In this document: positions 24,964-25,001 of the stretch, piece by piece
Layout: every line of letters starts with the position of its first letter
Position numbering within the stretch: the stretch's first letter is position 1
NCBI GenBank assembly: GCA_900766825.1
Contig: CAAFWU010000090.1
Coordinates: 1-25,001, forward strand
DNA length: 25,001 nt
Source: Bacteroidales bacterium
GTDB taxonomy: Bacteria > Bacteroidota > Bacteroidia > Bacteroidales > Marinilabiliaceae
Reading direction: 5' to 3'
Position numbers and translations under genes: made by a program
Notes under the pieces: model-generated
Told to the model about the DNA's origin: nothing
Database searches by the model: none
Seen by the model: the letters and a program-made list of their open reading frames with translations, nothing else

Positions 24964-25001
24964 ATGTTTGTATACAACACCAAGAAACGCGAGCTGTATT
25001 A
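24964..25001 (+). CDS. 5' end of an unidentified gene, cut by the window edge
   Basis: An ATG at 24964 opens MFVYNTKKRELY and runs off the window. The YNT-KK-L pattern is reminiscent of the N-terminus of the Bacteroidetes DUF4290 family, but twelve residues are far too few to identify it. The sequence upstream (24879-24963) has an imperfect hairpin (aagtttaaga...tcttaactt, about 24898-24920) and no clear -7 box. Confidence 0.35.
   Translation, partial: MFVYNTKKRELY

Overview
The window looks like a contig from a Bacteroidales bacterium, most likely in or near Prevotellaceae. The evidence is the Bacteroidetes-type RNF operon (rseC-rnfB-C-D-G-E-A), NQR genes nearby, several boxes matching the Bacteroidetes -7 consensus TAnnTTTG, lipoprotein signal peptides, and protein sequences closest in style to Bacteroides/Prevotella families. 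The first 20 bases are Illumina adapter, so native sequence starts at about position 21 and the left edge is a raw contig end.

Layout, left to right. (1) 21-1702, + strand: the 3' two thirds of nqrE and a complete nqrF, the end of a Na+-translocating NADH:quinone oxidoreductase operon, closed by a strong terminator. (2) 1956-3734, + strand: a solitary exported GH9 glycoside hydrolase between its own candidate promoter and terminator. (3) 4032-8385: a decayed tripartite efflux locus. On the minus strand are a TolC-like outer-membrane factor without its N-terminus, an HlyD-like adaptor with an in-frame TAG and a lost C-terminus, and a FtsX/MacB-type permease with an out-of-frame internal deletion. 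Facing away on the plus strand is the C-terminal ATPase part of a histidine kinase. TolC and the kinase lose their 5' ends at the same point (about 7770-7810), which suggests one deletion. (4) 8470-17204, minus strand: a metallo-beta-lactamase-fold hydrolase, penicillin-binding protein 1C and a giant alpha-2-macroglobulin lipoprotein with an intact thioester motif, probably co-transcribed. They are preceded by a promoter and a hairpin/U-tract that together outline an approximately 150-nt leader or small RNA. (5) 17660-23760, minus strand: a complete rseC-rnfBCDGEA operon with three unusually long spacers that can fold. (6) 23761-25001: a gene-poor stretch, a broken fragment of a phage tail-fibre-like gene, and the first codons of a gene running off the window.

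How the genes work together: NQR and RNF are related flavin-based ion pumps. NQR feeds NADH electrons to quinone, and RNF couples ferredoxin and NAD+. Having both within 16 kb implies respiratory and fermentative energy conservation through a membrane Na+ (or H+) gradient. PBP1C and alpha-2-macroglobulin form the known periplasmic pair for peptidoglycan repair and protease trapping. The efflux locus is almost certainly non-functional as assembled.

I see no CRISPR array, tRNA, rRNA, intact mobile element, or clear new multi-gene system. The features most worth following up are the candidate leader RNA upstream of the MBL gene, the folded spacers of the rnf operon, the altered flavin-attachment motif in RnfG, and the efflux-locus deletions. 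The deletions need read-level checking against misassembly.
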